A stretch of 64,000 nt of DNA, from the NCBI GenBank assembly GCA_022647575.1, contig JALCKY010000001.1, forward strand, positions 496,001 through 560,000. The letters are read 5' to 3'. The notes under the pieces were generated by a model. It had not been told where the DNA came from and did not search any database. It was given only the letters and a program-made list of their open reading frames with translations. A program made the position numbers and the translations under genes. This DNA is from Lachnospiraceae bacterium (GTDB lineage: Bacteria; Bacillota; Clostridia; Lachnospirales; Lachnospiraceae). This document shows positions 1 to 8,637 of the stretch, one piece after another. Position 1 is the first letter of the stretch; every line of letters starts with the position of its first letter.

Positions 1-11
1 AAACGAGCCAT
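1..11 (-). CDS. rpsM: Start of 30S ribosomal protein S13 (partial)
   Basis: Only the first three codons (Met-Ala-Arg) and two bases of the fourth lie in the window. A GGAGG Shine-Dalgarno site sits 7 nt upstream (19-23). S13 is the usual next gene after rpmJ in this operon and usually begins Met-Ala-Arg. The call rests on gene order and the start signal, not on protein similarity. Confidence 0.55.
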
Positions 12-64
12 CGCAATTCCTCCATCCTGTTACTCTTTGCTGTATTGTTTACGGTTTCCTAATT

Positions 65-199
65 GGGGTGCGGAAGTACCGTACCCAGCCATGCCGAAAC
101 ATGGCCTTTCCGGCGAAAGGGACGCGCCGGTATTAAGCACCTTATCGCGATGATTACTCATCAGCCGATAGATAAGATCTGCGCAGCCGCGTGCAGATC
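65..199 (-). ncRNA. Structured RNA element between rpmJ and rpsM, candidate cis-regulatory leader
   Basis: The 218-nt gap between rpmJ and rpsM is full of inverted repeats. These are GATCTGC/GCAGATC (176-182/193-199), CTTATC/GATAAG (141-146/171-176) enclosing GATGA/TCATC (149-153/158-162), CCGGCG/CGCCGG (110-115/125-130) and GCCATG/CATGGC (88-93/100-105). A GGTGC/GCACC pair (67-71/137-141) could close the last two hairpins into a three-way junction. An alternative hairpin at 65-86 pairs better on the plus strand (a G-U where the minus strand has A-C), so the transcribed strand is not certain. No T-run follows, so it is not a plain terminator. Autogenous control by ribosomal protein S4 at rpsM leaders is known in E. 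coli, but no specific similarity is claimed here. Confidence 0.45.
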
Positions 200-229
200 A
201 ATGCTTGTTGTACTGCCCGGGCAAATGAA

Positions 230-343
230 TCAGCCCTGTCTCTGTTTGTGCTTCGGGTTCTCACAGATGATGCGGATCGAGCCCTTTCTCTTGATGACTT
301 TGCACTTCTCACACATTGGTTTTACGGAAGATCTGACCTTCAT
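230..343 (-). CDS. rpmJ: 50S ribosomal protein L36
   Basis: This 37-residue protein starts [11 protein letters not shown] and has the zinc-binding set C11, C14, C27 and H32 typical of the Cys-containing L36 form. L36 binds the base of the large-subunit stalk region of 23S rRNA. The start at 343 follows a GGAGG site at 351-355. A longer in-frame reading from further upstream would run through the promoter found at 390-418 and is rejected. It lies 78 nt downstream of infA. Confidence 0.95.
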   Translation of the reverse strand: MKVRSSVKPMCEKCKVIKRKGSIRIICENPKHKQRQG

Positions 344-389
344 TCTTAAACCTCCTTTCCGTAAATAGCGCACTGTCGCGCAATAAATA

Positions 390-418
390 AGTATATCATA
401 GGATTTTTCCTGATTCAA
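390..418 (-). promoter_or_regulatory. Internal promoter ahead of rpmJ
   Basis: Reading on the minus strand, TTGAAT (413-418) and TATACT (390-395) are separated by exactly 17 nt, a good sigma-A match. It would give rpmJ, the structured element and rpsM onwards a transcription start separate from the long upstream operon. Confidence 0.6.
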
Positions 419-421
419 GGG

Positions 422-640
422 TTATTTATCTCTCCAGATAATTCTTCCCTTGTCCAGATCGTACGGGGAAAGCTCGATCGTGACTTTGTCGCCCGGCAGG
501 ATGCGGATGAAATTCATCCGGAGCTTCCCGCTGATGTGTGCCAGAACCACGTGCTTGTTCTGAAGCTCTACCTTGAACATTGCATTTGGCAGTTTCTCAA
601 GAACTTTTCCTTCAACTTCAATTGCATCTGCCTTTGGCAT
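422..640 (-). CDS. infA: Translation initiation factor IF-1
   Basis: This 72-residue single OB-fold protein is the standard IF-1 length. IF-1 occupies the ribosomal A site during initiation and assists IF-2 and IF-3. The family features [23 protein letters not shown] and the closing GRIIWR are visible. The ATG at 640 has a good purine-rich site upstream (about 651-655). It follows map by 48 nt, the usual Gram-positive arrangement. Confidence 0.97.
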   Translation of the reverse strand: MPKADAIEVEGKVLEKLPNAMFKVELQNKHVVLAHISGKLRMNFIRILPGDKVTIELSPYDLDKGRIIWRDK

Positions 641-688
641 ATAAAGAAAACCTCCGATTTACACTTCGCTTTTTTGGAAATGAAACAG

Positions 689-1447
689 TTATTTTTGCGT
701 CAGCGTCAGGATTTCCGGATCCCCGTCCGTTATGAGGATGGTGTTCTCATAATGTGCGGAGAGCGATCCGTCCGCCGTCGTGACCGTCCAGTTATCGTCC
801 GACCATTTGACATCTTTCGTTCCGATGTCGATCATCGGCTCGATTGCCAGGGTCATCCCCGGTTCGAGGAGCAGCCCTCTTCCCTTCTGCCGGAAGTTGG
901 GGATCTGCGGCTCTTCATGGAGATGAGTCCCGATTCCGTGTCCGACCAGATCTTCAACGACTCCGTATCCGAAGCTTTCGGCATAGTCGCCGATCGCCGC
1001 CGATATCTCGTGAAGATGATGACCGGCTCTTGCGAATTTGATTCCTTCGAAAAAGCTCTGTCTGGTCACATCGATCAGCTGCTGCGCCTCAGGGCTGATT
1101 TTTCCGACCCCCCAGGTTCTTGCTGCATCGGAATGGTATCCCTTCCAAATGAGTCCGGCATCCAGGCTGACGATATCGCCTTCCTTAAGGATGCGCTTCC
1201 TGCTTGGGATTCCGTGCACGACCTCATCGTTCACGGAAACACAGATGGAAGCCGGATAGCCATTGTAATTCAGGAAATTCGGAATTCCGCCTTTTTCACG
1301 GATCAGCTGTTCCCCGTAGCGGTCGATATCCTTGGTGGATATGCCCGGCTTCACGAAATCCCTCAGTGCATTATGGACTTCTTCAAGGAGACGGCACGAT
1401 TCTCTCATCAGCTCGATTTCATGTTCTGTCTTGATCGTTACCGGCAT
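689..1447 (-). CDS. map: Methionine aminopeptidase, type I
   Basis: The enzyme removes the initiator methionine from nascent proteins. At 252 residues it is the short type-Ia form without an N-terminal zinc-finger extension. The dinuclear metal ligands are present: D96 (LDAG), D107 (HSDAARTWG), H170 (GHGIG), E203 (IEPM) and E234 (HYENT). H78 and H177 occupy the substrate-binding histidine positions. It begins 8 nt after adk, so the two are almost certainly co-transcribed. Confidence 0.96.
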   Translation of the reverse strand: MPVTIKTEHEIELMRESCRLLEEVHNALRDFVKPGISTKDIDRYGEQLIREKGGIPNFLNYNGYPASICVSVNDEVVHGIPSRKRILKEGDIVSLDAGLIWKGYHSDAARTWGVGKISPEAQQLIDVTRQSFFEGIKFARAGHHLHEISAAIGDYAESFGYGVVEDLVGHGIGTHLHEEPQIPNFRQKGRGLLLEPGMTLAIEPMIDIGTKDVKWSDDNWTVTTADGSLSAHYENTILITDGDPEILTLTQK

Positions 1448-1455
1448 TTTATCTT

Positions 1456-2100
1456 CTACTCCTCCAGATTTTCCTGTATCGCTTCAAATACTTCATCCGC
1501 GCTCCTTGTTCCGTCAATCGTAACAAGGATGCCTTCGCCGCTGTAATAATCAATCAGCGGCTGCGTCTGTTCATGATAAACGGAAAGACGCGTCTTCACT
1601 GTTTCCGGCTGATCATCATCACGGAGCACCAGTTCGCTTCCGCAGGTATCGCAGATGCCTTCCTGCTTCGGCTTCAGATACTCGACATGATAAGTCGCGC
1701 CGCATTTCAGGCAGGCTCTCCGTCCGCCCATGCGCCGGATAATGTCTTCATCCGGTACCTCGATGTCGATTGCGCAGTCCAGTCTGGATCCGTTCTCTGA
1801 AAGAAATGAATCAAGAGCCTGGGCCTGGGCGATGGTGCGCGGGAATCCGTCCAGTACATAGCCGTTCATGCAGTCATCCTGCTGAAGACGGTCCGCAACC
1901 AGATCGCAGACCAGCTCATCGGGAACCAGGCCTCCGGCATCCATATAGGACTTGGCCTTCTTTCCCAGTTCCGTGCCGCCTTTGATATTGGCACGGAAAA
2001 TATCACCGGTGGAAATGTGGGGTATTTCATAGGTTTCGCAGATTTTTGCAGCCTGTGTGCCTTTTCCGGCGCCCGGAGCGCCAAGCATAACCACTCTCAT
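1456..2100 (-). CDS. adk: Adenylate kinase
   Basis: Adk catalyses ATP + AMP to 2 ADP and balances the adenylate pool. The 214-residue protein has the P-loop GAPGAGKGT (7-15), the AMP-binding STGDIFRA segment, DGFPRT (84-89) and a long LID domain carrying four zinc cysteines, C130, C133, C150 and C153. The Cys4 LID is typical of Gram-positive adenylate kinases. It sits between secY and map as in Bacillus. A long hairpin (2130-2164) lies in its 5' untranslated region. Confidence 0.97.
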   Translation of the reverse strand: MRVVMLGAPGAGKGTQAAKICETYEIPHISTGDIFRANIKGGTELGKKAKSYMDAGGLVPDELVCDLVADRLQQDDCMNGYVLDGFPRTIAQAQALDSFLSENGSRLDCAIDIEVPDEDIIRRMGGRRACLKCGATYHVEYLKPKQEGICDTCGSELVLRDDDQPETVKTRLSVYHEQTQPLIDYYSGEGILVTIDGTRSADEVFEAIQENLEE

Positions 2101-2129
2101 CGTTTTCCCTGCCTTTCTTTAAACGCGTT

Positions 2130-2164
2130 CAGGGACTAACCGGCCTTGGCCGGAAAGTCCCCTG
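2130..2164 (-). other. Long symmetric hairpin between secY and adk
   Basis: CAGGGACT(AA)CCGGCC(TT)GGCCGG(AA)AGTCCCCTG folds into a stem of 14 pairs or more with a symmetric A/A internal loop and one bulge. No T-run follows on the minus strand, so it is more likely a processing or attenuation signal than a terminator. Confidence 0.5.
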
Positions 2165-2174
2165 GCTTATTGTT

Positions 2175-3497
2175 TTACTCGTTCAGGAATCCTTTGTAAT
2201 TCCTTACCAGCATCATAGACTCGATCTGTTTCACGGTTTCCAGGATGACGCCGACAATGATGATGATCGACGTGCCGCCGAAGGAAACGCTCGCACCGAA
2301 GACACCGTTGAAGAAGAACGGGATGATGGCTACGATGACCAGGCCTACGGCCCCGATGAAGATGATGTAATTCAGGATCTTCGTCAGATAATCCGAAGTC
2401 GGCTTGCCCGGACGGATGCCCGGAATGAAACCGCCCTGCTTCTTCATGTTGTCCGCAACTTCCAGCGGATTGAAGGTAATCGACGTATAGAAATAAGCAA
2501 AGAAGATTACCAGCAGGATGTAGATGATCAGGCCGATGTTATAAATCGGTTTTGCAAATGTAAACCAGTTGTTCTCGCTTAAGATACCGAGAATGGTTCC
2601 CCAGACGCCCGTCCCGCCGGTTGAAGAACCGGTTGCAAACGTCGAGATGATTCCCGGCATGGACATCAGGGATGCCGCAAAGATGATCGGGATGACGCCG
2701 CCGGTGTTGACCTTCAGCGGGATGTGCGAACTCTGTCCGCCCATGACCCTTCTGCCGACCATTTTCTTGGAATACTGAACCGGGATGTCTCTTTCCGCGT
2801 CGTTCAGGATCAGGACCAGAACAACCAGTCCGATGATGATTGCCGCAATGATAATGACCGCCAGCGTTCCCTTGGCAATCGTCTGGCCTTTGACAAACTG
2901 CTCGTAAAGGCTGGTAAGATCAGACGGAAGCCTGGAAAGGATGTTGATCAAAAGGACCATGGAAATTCCATTGCCAACGCCCTTCTCGGTAATCTGCTCG
3001 CCGATCCACATCAGGAAGGCGGAGCCCGCCGTCAGGCATGCCACAACAACAACCGCTTTCGGGAAATCCATATTCGGGATCAGTCCCTGGTTGCCGAACC
3101 CGATCGTCATAGCGATGGATTCAAAAAGAGAAAGGCCGATCGTGACGTAACGCGTGATCGTCGTGATCTTTTTCCTGCCCTCTTCTCCGTCACGGTACAT
3201 TTCCTCGAGTGCCGGAATGGCAATCGTAAGAAGCTGCATGATGATGGAAGAAGTGATGTACGGCGTAATGGATAGCGCCAGGATCGACATGCTGGAGAAG
3301 GAGCCTCCGGTAAATGCATCAAAGAAGTTGAAAGCATCTCCGGCTTGTGATGCAAACCACTCCGAGAAGTAGTTGGCATCGACGCCCGGCACAGGGATCT
3401 GGCTTCCGACACGGATAACAACCAGGCACAGAAGTACAAACAGGATCCTGTGACGGATATCTTTCACTTTAAATGCATCAGCTATTTTTTTAAACAT
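2175..3497 (-). CDS. secY: Preprotein translocase channel subunit SecY
   Basis: SecY forms the protein-conducting channel with SecE and SecG and works with the SecA motor, encoded here at 31.4-34.0 kb. The 440-residue length and ten hydrophobic segments match the family. The early IPVPGVD segment and the FNPLEVADNMKKQGGFIPG cytosolic loop are diagnostic. Its ATG overlaps the last base of the rplO stop codon, indicating translational coupling. Confidence 0.97.
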   Translation of the reverse strand: MFKKIADAFKVKDIRHRILFVLLCLVVIRVGSQIPVPGVDANYFSEWFASQAGDAFNFFDAFTGGSFSSMSILALSITPYITSSIIMQLLTIAIPALEEMYRDGEEGRKKITTITRYVTIGLSLFESIAMTIGFGNQGLIPNMDFPKAVVVVACLTAGSAFLMWIGEQITEKGVGNGISMVLLINILSRLPSDLTSLYEQFVKGQTIAKGTLAVIIIAAIIIGLVVLVLILNDAERDIPVQYSKKMVGRRVMGGQSSHIPLKVNTGGVIPIIFAASLMSMPGIISTFATGSSTGGTGVWGTILGILSENNWFTFAKPIYNIGLIIYILLVIFFAYFYTSITFNPLEVADNMKKQGGFIPGIRPGKPTSDYLTKILNYIIFIGAVGLVIVAIIPFFFNGVFGASVSFGGTSIIIIVGVILETVKQIESMMLVRNYKGFLNE

Positions 3498-3937
3498 CAG
3501 ACTACCTCGACTGTTCCGCCCGCTGCCTCAATCTTCTCTTTCGCGACGGCACTTACCGCATTGACTTTCACGGTGAGCTTCTTCGTAAGATCTCCGTTGC
3601 CGAGAATTTTGATACCGTCCCGGGCATTCTTGACCGTGCCGCTCTCAAGGAGCTTCTTAACGTCAACTACCGTACCGTCTTCGAAGCGATTCAGAACATC
3701 TACATTGATTGCCGTGATCACCTTGCTGTTGCGATCGGTGAATCCGCGTTTCGGAAGACGTCTGTAAAGGGGCATCTGGCCGCCTTCAAATCCTGGTCTC
3801 GGAGAACCGGAACGGGCGATCTGTCCTTTCGTGCCTTTGCCTGCTGTCTTGCCGTTGCCGGATCCTTCGCCGCGGCCCTTGCGGAAATTGCCGCTTTTCT
3901 TGGCGCCCGGAAGCGGTGCTAAATTTGATAAATCCAT
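3497..3937 (-). CDS. rplO: 50S ribosomal protein L15
   Basis: This 146-residue protein has the basic glycine-rich N-terminal arm ([17 protein letters not shown]) and a globular C-terminal domain ending TVEVV. L15 is a late-assembling large-subunit protein. Its stop codon shares one base with the secY start. RpmD lies 17 nt upstream. Confidence 0.96.
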   Translation of the reverse strand: MDLSNLAPLPGAKKSGNFRKGRGEGSGNGKTAGKGTKGQIARSGSPRPGFEGGQMPLYRRLPKRGFTDRNSKVITAINVDVLNRFEDGTVVDVKKLLESGTVKNARDGIKILGNGDLTKKLTVKVNAVSAVAKEKIEAAGGTVEVV

Positions 3938-3954
3938 TTCAGTACCTCCTAAGT

Positions 3955-4140
3955 TCAGGCTTCTTCAACTTTGACCAGGTAAGAAATCTCCCGGATCTGT
4001 CCGCGTGTCGCATCGTTATCCGGAAGGGTAACGCTGTGATGCATCTTGCGGAGTCCCATGGACTCTGCAATCTTACGATGCTTCGGGACTGCGCCGATCG
4101 TAGATTTTACCAGTGTGATTTTCAGTTTCTTTTCTGCCAT
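3955..4140 (-). CDS. rpmD: 50S ribosomal protein L30
   Basis: This 61-residue protein carries the L30 core [10 protein letters not shown], a [12 protein letters not shown] turn and the terminal [12 protein letters not shown]30 is absent from some bacterial lineages, so its presence is mildly informative. It is encoded 14 nt downstream of rpsE within the spc block. Confidence 0.95.
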   Translation of the reverse strand: MAEKKLKITLVKSTIGAVPKHRKIAESMGLRKMHHSVTLPDNDATRGQIREISYLVKVEEA

Positions 4141-4154
4141 TTTTCATATCCTCC

Positions 4155-4682
4155 TTACGCCAGGATCTCTTCAACGGATTTCCCGCGGAGACGTGCGACT
4201 TCTTCCGGAGTCTTCAGTTCCCGAAGTCCCTGGATCGTGGCGAATACCACGTTCTGCTTGTTATTGGAGCCAAGGGATTTCGTACGGATATTCTTGATTC
4301 CCGCAAGCTCGATGACTGCACGGGCCGGGCCGCCGGCAATAACGCCGGTACCTTCGGGAGCTCTCTTCAGAAGGACTGAAGCACCGCCGTATTTGCCGGT
4401 GTTGTCATAGGTAACAGACTGGAACTCTGTCCTGGCTACTGTTATCATGTTCTTCTGTGCATCTTCTTTGCCCTTGCGGATTGCTTCCGGAATTTCAGCT
4501 GCTTTTCCGAGCCCTGCGCCGACATGCCCGTTTCCGTCGCCTACGACAACCAGTGCCGTAAAGCGCATGTTGCGTCCGCCTTTGACGACCTTCGTGACAC
4601 GCTTGATGGAAACGACACGGTCTTCCATACCGTTTTCATCTTTATCGTTATCTCTTCTCTTCGAATTACTGTCTGGTCTCAT
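4155..4682 (-). CDS. rpsE: 30S ribosomal protein S5
   Basis: S5 lies at the mRNA entrance of the small subunit and affects decoding fidelity. The 175-residue protein has the dsRNA-binding-like N-terminal domain ([23 protein letters not shown]) and the C-terminal domain with [19 protein letters not shown]. The ATG at 4682 leaves a 20-nt gap to rplR. An internal Met (EDRVVSIKR segment) would give a shorter, less typical protein. Confidence 0.96.
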   Translation of the reverse strand: MRPDSNSKRRDNDKDENGMEDRVVSIKRVTKVVKGGRNMRFTALVVVGDGNGHVGAGLGKAAEIPEAIRKGKEDAQKNMITVARTEFQSVTYDNTGKYGGASVLLKRAPEGTGVIAGGPARAVIELAGIKNIRTKSLGSNNKQNVVFATIQGLRELKTPEEVARLRGKSVEEILA

Positions 4683-4702
4683 TCGTGTTTTGTCTCCTTC
4701 CC

Positions 4703-5071
4703 TTAGAACGTAAGGCCGGCTTCTCTTGCCGCTTCTGCCAACGCTTTGATCTTACCCTGGTAAATGAAGCCGCCACGATCGAAGACCACTTCCTTGATGC
4801 CCTGATCGACAGCCTTTTTCCCGATTACTTCTCCGAGCTTCTTAGCTGCTTCGACGTTATCAGTATATTTCAGACCGTCTTTTACATCTTTCTGGAGAGT
4901 AGACGCCGATACCAGTGTTGTACCCTTTGTATCGTCAATGATCTGAGCATACATATGGCTGTTGCTGCGGAAAACAGAAAGTCTCGGCTTTTCCGCTGTG
5001 CCGCTCATGTGTCCGCGGAGTCTGTAGTGCTTTTTCTCGCGAATGTCTGTTCTTGATTCTTTGCTTATCAT
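4703..5071 (-). CDS. rplR: 50S ribosomal protein L18
   Basis: L18 binds 5S rRNA together with L5. The 122-residue protein shows [27 protein letters not shown] and the closing [24 protein letters not shown]. It lies 19 nt downstream of rplF and 20 nt upstream of rpsE. Confidence 0.96.
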   Translation of the reverse strand: MISKESRTDIREKKHYRLRGHMSGTAEKPRLSVFRSNSHMYAQIIDDTKGTTLVSASTLQKDVKDGLKYTDNVEAAKKLGEVIGKKAVDQGIKEVVFDRGGFIYQGKIKALAEAAREAGLTF

Positions 5072-5090
5072 CTTTCACACTCTCCTTTCT

Positions 5091-5633
5091 TTATTTTTTG
5101 CCCGTCTTGCCGACTTTGCGACGGATGATTTCATCTTTATACTTGATGCCCTTGCCCTTATACGGTTCCGGCGGTCTCTTGCCGCGGATATTGGCGGCAT
5201 ACTGTCCGACTGCCTCTTTGCTGATGCCCTTAATGGTGATGTTGTTCTTCTCATCAACAGAGGATTCAATTCCTTCCGGATCCTCCATCTCAACCGGATG
5301 GCTGTAACCGAGGGAAAGGACCAGCTTTTTGCCCTGCTTGACAGCTTTGTAGCCGACGCCGTTGATTTCCAGCGTCTTCTCAAAGCCTGTGCTGACGCCC
5401 ATGACCATATTGTGGATCAGGGATCTCGTCAGTCCGTGGAGAGCCTTGACTCTCTTCAGATCATTCGGTCTTGAAACGGTCAAGACACCGTCTTTGATTT
5501 CAATGCTCAGTTCCGGGGACATCGTTCTGGTGAGCGAGCCTTTCGGTCCTGTGACTGTTACTACGTTGCCGTCTTTTACATCGACCGTTACTCCGGCCGG
5601 AATCTGGACAGGCAATCTGCCGATACGTGACAT
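5091..5633 (-). CDS. rplF: 50S ribosomal protein L6
   Basis: L6 sits near the sarcin-ricin loop. The 180-residue protein has the two tandem L6 folds, starting [15 protein letters not shown] and ending in the conserved [22 protein letters not shown] region. A 72-nt gap separates it from rpsH. That gap carries a short AAGGC/GCCTT hairpin (5663-5676) followed by a short T-run on the minus strand, possibly a weak attenuator. Confidence 0.97.
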   Translation of the reverse strand: MSRIGRLPVQIPAGVTVDVKDGNVVTVTGPKGSLTRTMSPELSIEIKDGVLTVSRPNDLKRVKALHGLTRSLIHNMVMGVSTGFEKTLEINGVGYKAVKQGKKLVLSLGYSHPVEMEDPEGIESSVDEKNNITIKGISKEAVGQYAANIRGKRPPEPYKGKGIKYKDEIIRRKVGKTGKK

Positions 5634-5705
5634 GATTATCCTCCTGACTTAAATTGACGGAAAAGGCCTCAGCCTTCTCTGTTTTCAGTTCCTTTGCTTT
5701 TTGCC

Positions 5706-6110
5706 TTACCAGACAAATGCAAGCACTTCTCCGCCGACCTTCTGCTTTCTTGCTTCCTTGTCGGTGATGACGCCTTTGTTCGTGGAAATGATAGCGATTC
5801 CAAGTCCGCCGAGTACCTTGGGAAGGTTCTCACTGTCTGCGTAAACGCGCAGACCCGGTTTTGAAATCCTCTTCAGACCGGTAATGATCTTTTCAGTCTT
5901 ATCCGCACCGTATTTCAGGGTAACGCGGATTGTCTTAAAACTTCCGTTATCGATCAGATCATACTTTGCAATGTATCCCTCGTTGACCAGGATATCGGCA
6001 ATAGAGAGCTTCATCTTGGATGACGGGATGTCGACAGTATCATGCTTCGCCGTATTCGCATTGCGGATTCTTGTAAGCATATCTGCGATTGGATCGTTCG
6101 TCGTTGTCAT
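5706..6110 (-). CDS. rpsH: 30S ribosomal protein S8
   Basis: S8 binds helix 21 of 16S rRNA, and in E. coli it is the translational repressor of the spc operon. The 134-residue protein starts [14 protein letters not shown] and ends with [33 protein letters not shown], both typical. RpsN is 29 nt upstream. Confidence 0.97.
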   Translation of the reverse strand: MTTTNDPIADMLTRIRNANTAKHDTVDIPSSKMKLSIADILVNEGYIAKYDLIDNGSFKTIRVTLKYGADKTEKIITGLKRISKPGLRVYADSENLPKVLGGLGIAIISTNKGVITDKEARKQKVGGEVLAFVW

Positions 6111-6139
6111 TTTCTGACACTCCTTTCAAAAGTAATTCT

Positions 6140-6325
6140 TTACCAGGAAGCCTTCTTCACACCCGGGATCTGGCCCTTGTAAGCCAGTTCGCGGAAGCAG
6201 ATACGGCAGATTCCATATTTCTTCAGATATGCATGCGGACGGCCGCAGATCTTGCAGCGGTTGTATTCTCTGGTGGAGAACTTTGCCTTGCGCTGCTGTT
6301 TCAGTTTCATCGATGTTTTCGCCAT
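6140..6325 (-). CDS. rpsN: 30S ribosomal protein S14, zinc-binding type
   Basis: The 61-residue length and the zinc set C24-x2-C27 and C40-x2-C43 identify the short, Cys4 form of S14 found in Gram-positive bacteria. Some species replace it with a cysteine-free paralogue under zinc limitation; none is seen in this window. It is 15 nt downstream of rplE. Confidence 0.96.
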   Translation of the reverse strand: MAKTSMKLKQQRKAKFSTREYNRCKICGRPHAYLKKYGICRICFRELAYKGQIPGVKKASW

Positions 6326-6340
6326 TTTCTGTCTCCTTCT

Positions 6341-6880
6341 TTACTTCGCAAACGGCATATTGAACAGCCTAAGCAGCTCACGGGCCTCTTCATCGGTTTT
6401 CGCCGTTGTGACGAATACGATATCCATGCCACGCACTTTGTCTACTTTGTCATATTCGATCTCCGGGAAGATCAGCTGTTCTCTGATGCCCAGAGAATAA
6501 TTTCCTCTGCCGTCGAATCCGTTCGGATTGACGCCGCGGAAGTCACGGACACGCGGAAGGGCCAGATTGATCAGCCTGTCGGCGAATTCGTACATCTTCT
6601 CGCCGCGAAGCGTCACCTTGCATCCGATCGGCATGCCTTCACGGATCTTGAAGTTGGCGATTGATTTTCTCGCCTTCGTGGTGACCGCATGCTGTCCGGT
6701 AATCGTTTCGAGATCCGAAACTGCGGAGTCCAGAAGTTTTGCATTTTCCTTAGCCTCGCCTACGCCCATGTTGACGACGATCTTAACGAGTTTCGGCACT
6801 TCCATCGGGTTCTTGTATTCGAACTTCTTTGTCATCGCAGCTGCGATTTCATTATCATACTGCTCTTTTAATCTGCTCAC
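6341..6880 (-). CDS. rplE: 50S ribosomal protein L5
   Basis: L5 contacts 5S rRNA and the P-site tRNA at the central protuberance. The 179-residue protein has the [14 protein letters not shown] motif, [22 protein letters not shown] and the closing [20 protein letters not shown]. It is 17 nt downstream of rplX. Confidence 0.97.
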   Translation of the reverse strand: MSRLKEQYDNEIAAAMTKKFEYKNPMEVPKLVKIVVNMGVGEAKENAKLLDSAVSDLETITGQHAVTTKARKSIANFKIREGMPIGCKVTLRGEKMYEFADRLINLALPRVRDFRGVNPNGFDGRGNYSLGIREQLIFPEIEYDKVDKVRGMDIVFVTTAKTDEEARELLRLFNMPFAK

Positions 6881-6897
6881 TTGAAATGCCTCCTCTC

Positions 6898-7221
6898 TCA
6901 GTCGATTTTCTCGCCGGTCTTCTTGGCGATGCGAACTTTCGTTTTCTTGTCTCCTTCGCCCTCTACCCTGAAGCCGATTCTGGTCGGTTTCCCTTTATGA
7001 AGGTACATGACGTTGGAAATGTGGATCGGTGCTTCTTTGTTGACAATTCCGCCCTGCTGGTTCTGCTGGCTCGGTTTCTGATGCTTCGTGATCATGTTCA
7101 CGCCTTCGACCACTATCGTGCTGTCCTTGACATTGACGGAGAGGACCTTGCCTTCCTTGTCTTTGTCCTTGCCGGCGATCACACGGACCATATCATCTTT
7201 CTTTATTTTCAATGATGGCAT
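6898..7221 (-). CDS. rplX: 50S ribosomal protein L24
   Basis: L24 initiates 50S assembly. The 107-residue protein contains the KOW motif ([20 protein letters not shown]) near its N-terminus and the [19 protein letters not shown] segment. It lies 14 nt downstream of rplN in standard spc order. Confidence 0.96.
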   Translation of the reverse strand: MPSLKIKKDDMVRVIAGKDKDKEGKVLSVNVKDSTIVVEGVNMITKHQKPSQQNQQGGIVNKEAPIHISNVMYLHKGKPTRIGFRVEGEGDKKTKVRIAKKTGEKID

Positions 7222-7235
7222 GTTTTCATTTCCTC

Positions 7236-7604
7236 CTATAATACTTCCGGAGCGAGAGAAACGATCTTCATAAACTGTTTCTCACGAAGCTCACGGGCAA
7301 CCGGCCCAAAGATACGCGTTCCCTTCGGAGTGTTGTCCTCCTTCAGGATGACTGCCGCGTTTTCGTCGAATTTGATATAGGAGCCGTCTTTGCGGCGGGC
7401 GCCCTGGACGGTACGAACGACAACAGCCTTAACGACGTCGCCTTTTTTTACAAGGCCGCCTGGTGTCGCGTCCTTAACGGCTGCGACGATGGTATCTCCG
7501 ATATGGGCATATCTTCTCTTGGAACCGCCCATGACACGGATGCAGAGGATTTCCTTCGCACCGGTATTATCGGCGACTTTCAGTCTGCTTTCCTGCTGTA
7601 TCAT
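7236..7604 (-). CDS. rplN: 50S ribosomal protein L14
   Basis: L14 forms an intersubunit bridge and is the docking site of the silencing factor RsfS. The 122-residue protein starts [18 protein letters not shown] and ends [18 protein letters not shown], close to the family consensus throughout. It lies 20 nt downstream of rpsQ. Confidence 0.97.
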   Translation of the reverse strand: MIQQESRLKVADNTGAKEILCIRVMGGSKRRYAHIGDTIVAAVKDATPGGLVKKGDVVKAVVVRTVQGARRKDGSYIKFDENAAVILKEDNTPKGTRIFGPVARELREKQFMKIVSLAPEVL

Positions 7605-7624
7605 GTTCCTATCCTCCTGCTTCT

Positions 7625-7885
7625 TTACTTCGCTTTTTCGACTATGGAAACGAGTCTCCAGCGTTTGTCTTTGGAGATAGGTCTTGTCTCCATTACCTTA
7701 ACGGTATCGCCGATGCCGCATTCGTTCTTCTCGTCGTGTGCCTTCAGTTTGTATGTCTTCTTCACGATCTTTTTGTAAATCGGATGCTGCACATGGTCTT
7801 CGATCGCTACGACAATCGTCTTATCCATCTTGTCGCTGACGACTTTGCCGACGCGGGTCTTTCTGAGGTTTCTTGCTTCTGCCAT
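7625..7885 (-). CDS. rpsQ: 30S ribosomal protein S17
   Basis: This 86-residue OB-fold protein contains [19 protein letters not shown] and a C-terminal [20 protein letters not shown], matching S17. S17 binds early in assembly to the 5' domain of 16S rRNA. It follows rpmC by 3 nt, so translation is probably coupled. Confidence 0.96.
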   Translation of the reverse strand: MAEARNLRKTRVGKVVSDKMDKTIVVAIEDHVQHPIYKKIVKKTYKLKAHDEKNECGIGDTVKVMETRPISKDKRWRLVSIVEKAK

Positions 7886-7888
7886 TTG

Positions 7889-8104
7889 TTATGCCTCCTT
7901 TGCAGCATTCGACTGCTCTGCGATCACGGTCTGAATCCTTGCGATGTTTCTGCGGACCGCCTGAATTCTCGAGGTGTTGTCCAGCTGATTCGTCGCATTC
8001 TGGAAACGCAGGTTGAAAAGTTCTTTCTTTGCGGAGACCAGTTCCTCACTCAGCTCTGAAGCCGATTTGTTTCTCAGATCATCCAGATATTTGCTTGACT
8101 TCAT
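7889..8104 (-). CDS. rpmC: 50S ribosomal protein L29
   Basis: This small two-helix protein of 71 residues lies by the exit tunnel and helps form the docking site for SRP and trigger factor. [19 protein letters not shown] is diagnostic. Its start overlaps the rplP stop by 4 nt (ATGA). Confidence 0.95.
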   Translation of the reverse strand: MKSSKYLDDLRNKSASELSEELVSAKKELFNLRFQNATNQLDNTSRIQAVRRNIARIQTVIAEQSNAAKEA

Positions 8105-8637
8105 TCGTGATCACCGCCTTCACTCGCTGCAGCTTCCGCCGCAGTTACTTTTGCAGCCCCTGCTTCAGCCTCTTTGGCTGCAGCCTTTGCTGCTGCTTTC
8201 CTTTCCGGCTCGCCGAGAGCTTTCTCGACCTGTTCTTTCGAGCAGATCTTGCATGTGCACGGAAGTTTGTGCATTGCAAGACGGAGAGCTTCCTGTGCGT
8301 CTGAATCGGAAACATCGCCGATTTCAAAAAGAACGCGTCCCGGTTTGACAACAGCTACCCAGTATTCCACGGATCCTTTTCCGGAACCCATACGGGTTTC
8401 AGCAGGTTTCGCCGTTACCGGCTTATCCGGGAAAACATCGATCCAAACCTTGCCGCCTCGTTTGATGTAACGCGTCATGGCGACACGGGCTGCCTCTATC
8501 TGATTGGATTTGATCCAGCAGGGTTCCGTTGCAATCAGTCCGTACGTACCGTATGTGATGCGCGTGCCTCTTCCCGGCTTACCCTTCATCGATCCGCGCA
8601 TCTGTTTCCTGCGTTTCACTCTTTTAGGCATTAACAT
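8101..8637 (-). CDS. rplP: 50S ribosomal protein L16 with extended C-terminus
   Basis: L16 helps shape the A-site tRNA binding region. The start at 8637 ([15 protein letters not shown]) follows GGGAG at 8646-8650; a second Met two codons later is also possible. Both lie inside the end of rpsC, giving an 8- or 14-nt overlap. The core (about residues 3-137) is canonical. A further 40-residue Ala/Lys/Glu-rich tail (about 139-178) makes it longer than the usual 137-145 residues. Three cysteines (C127, C129, C132) occupy a stretch that is usually basic and aliphatic in L16. Confidence 0.94.
   Translation of the reverse strand: MLMPKRVKRRKQMRGSMKGKPGRGTRITYGTYGLIATEPCWIKSNQIEAARVAMTRYIKRGGKVWIDVFPDKPVTAKPAETRMGSGKGSVEYWVAVVKPGRVLFEIGDVSDSDAQEALRLAMHKLPCTCKICSKEQVEKALGEPERKAAAKAAAKEAEAGAAKVTAAEAAASEGGDHE

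Noticed and set aside
149-170. CTGATGA motif like a hammerhead ribozyme core on the minus strand
   Set aside because: The required GAAA and the third stem are missing, so the resemblance is only local.
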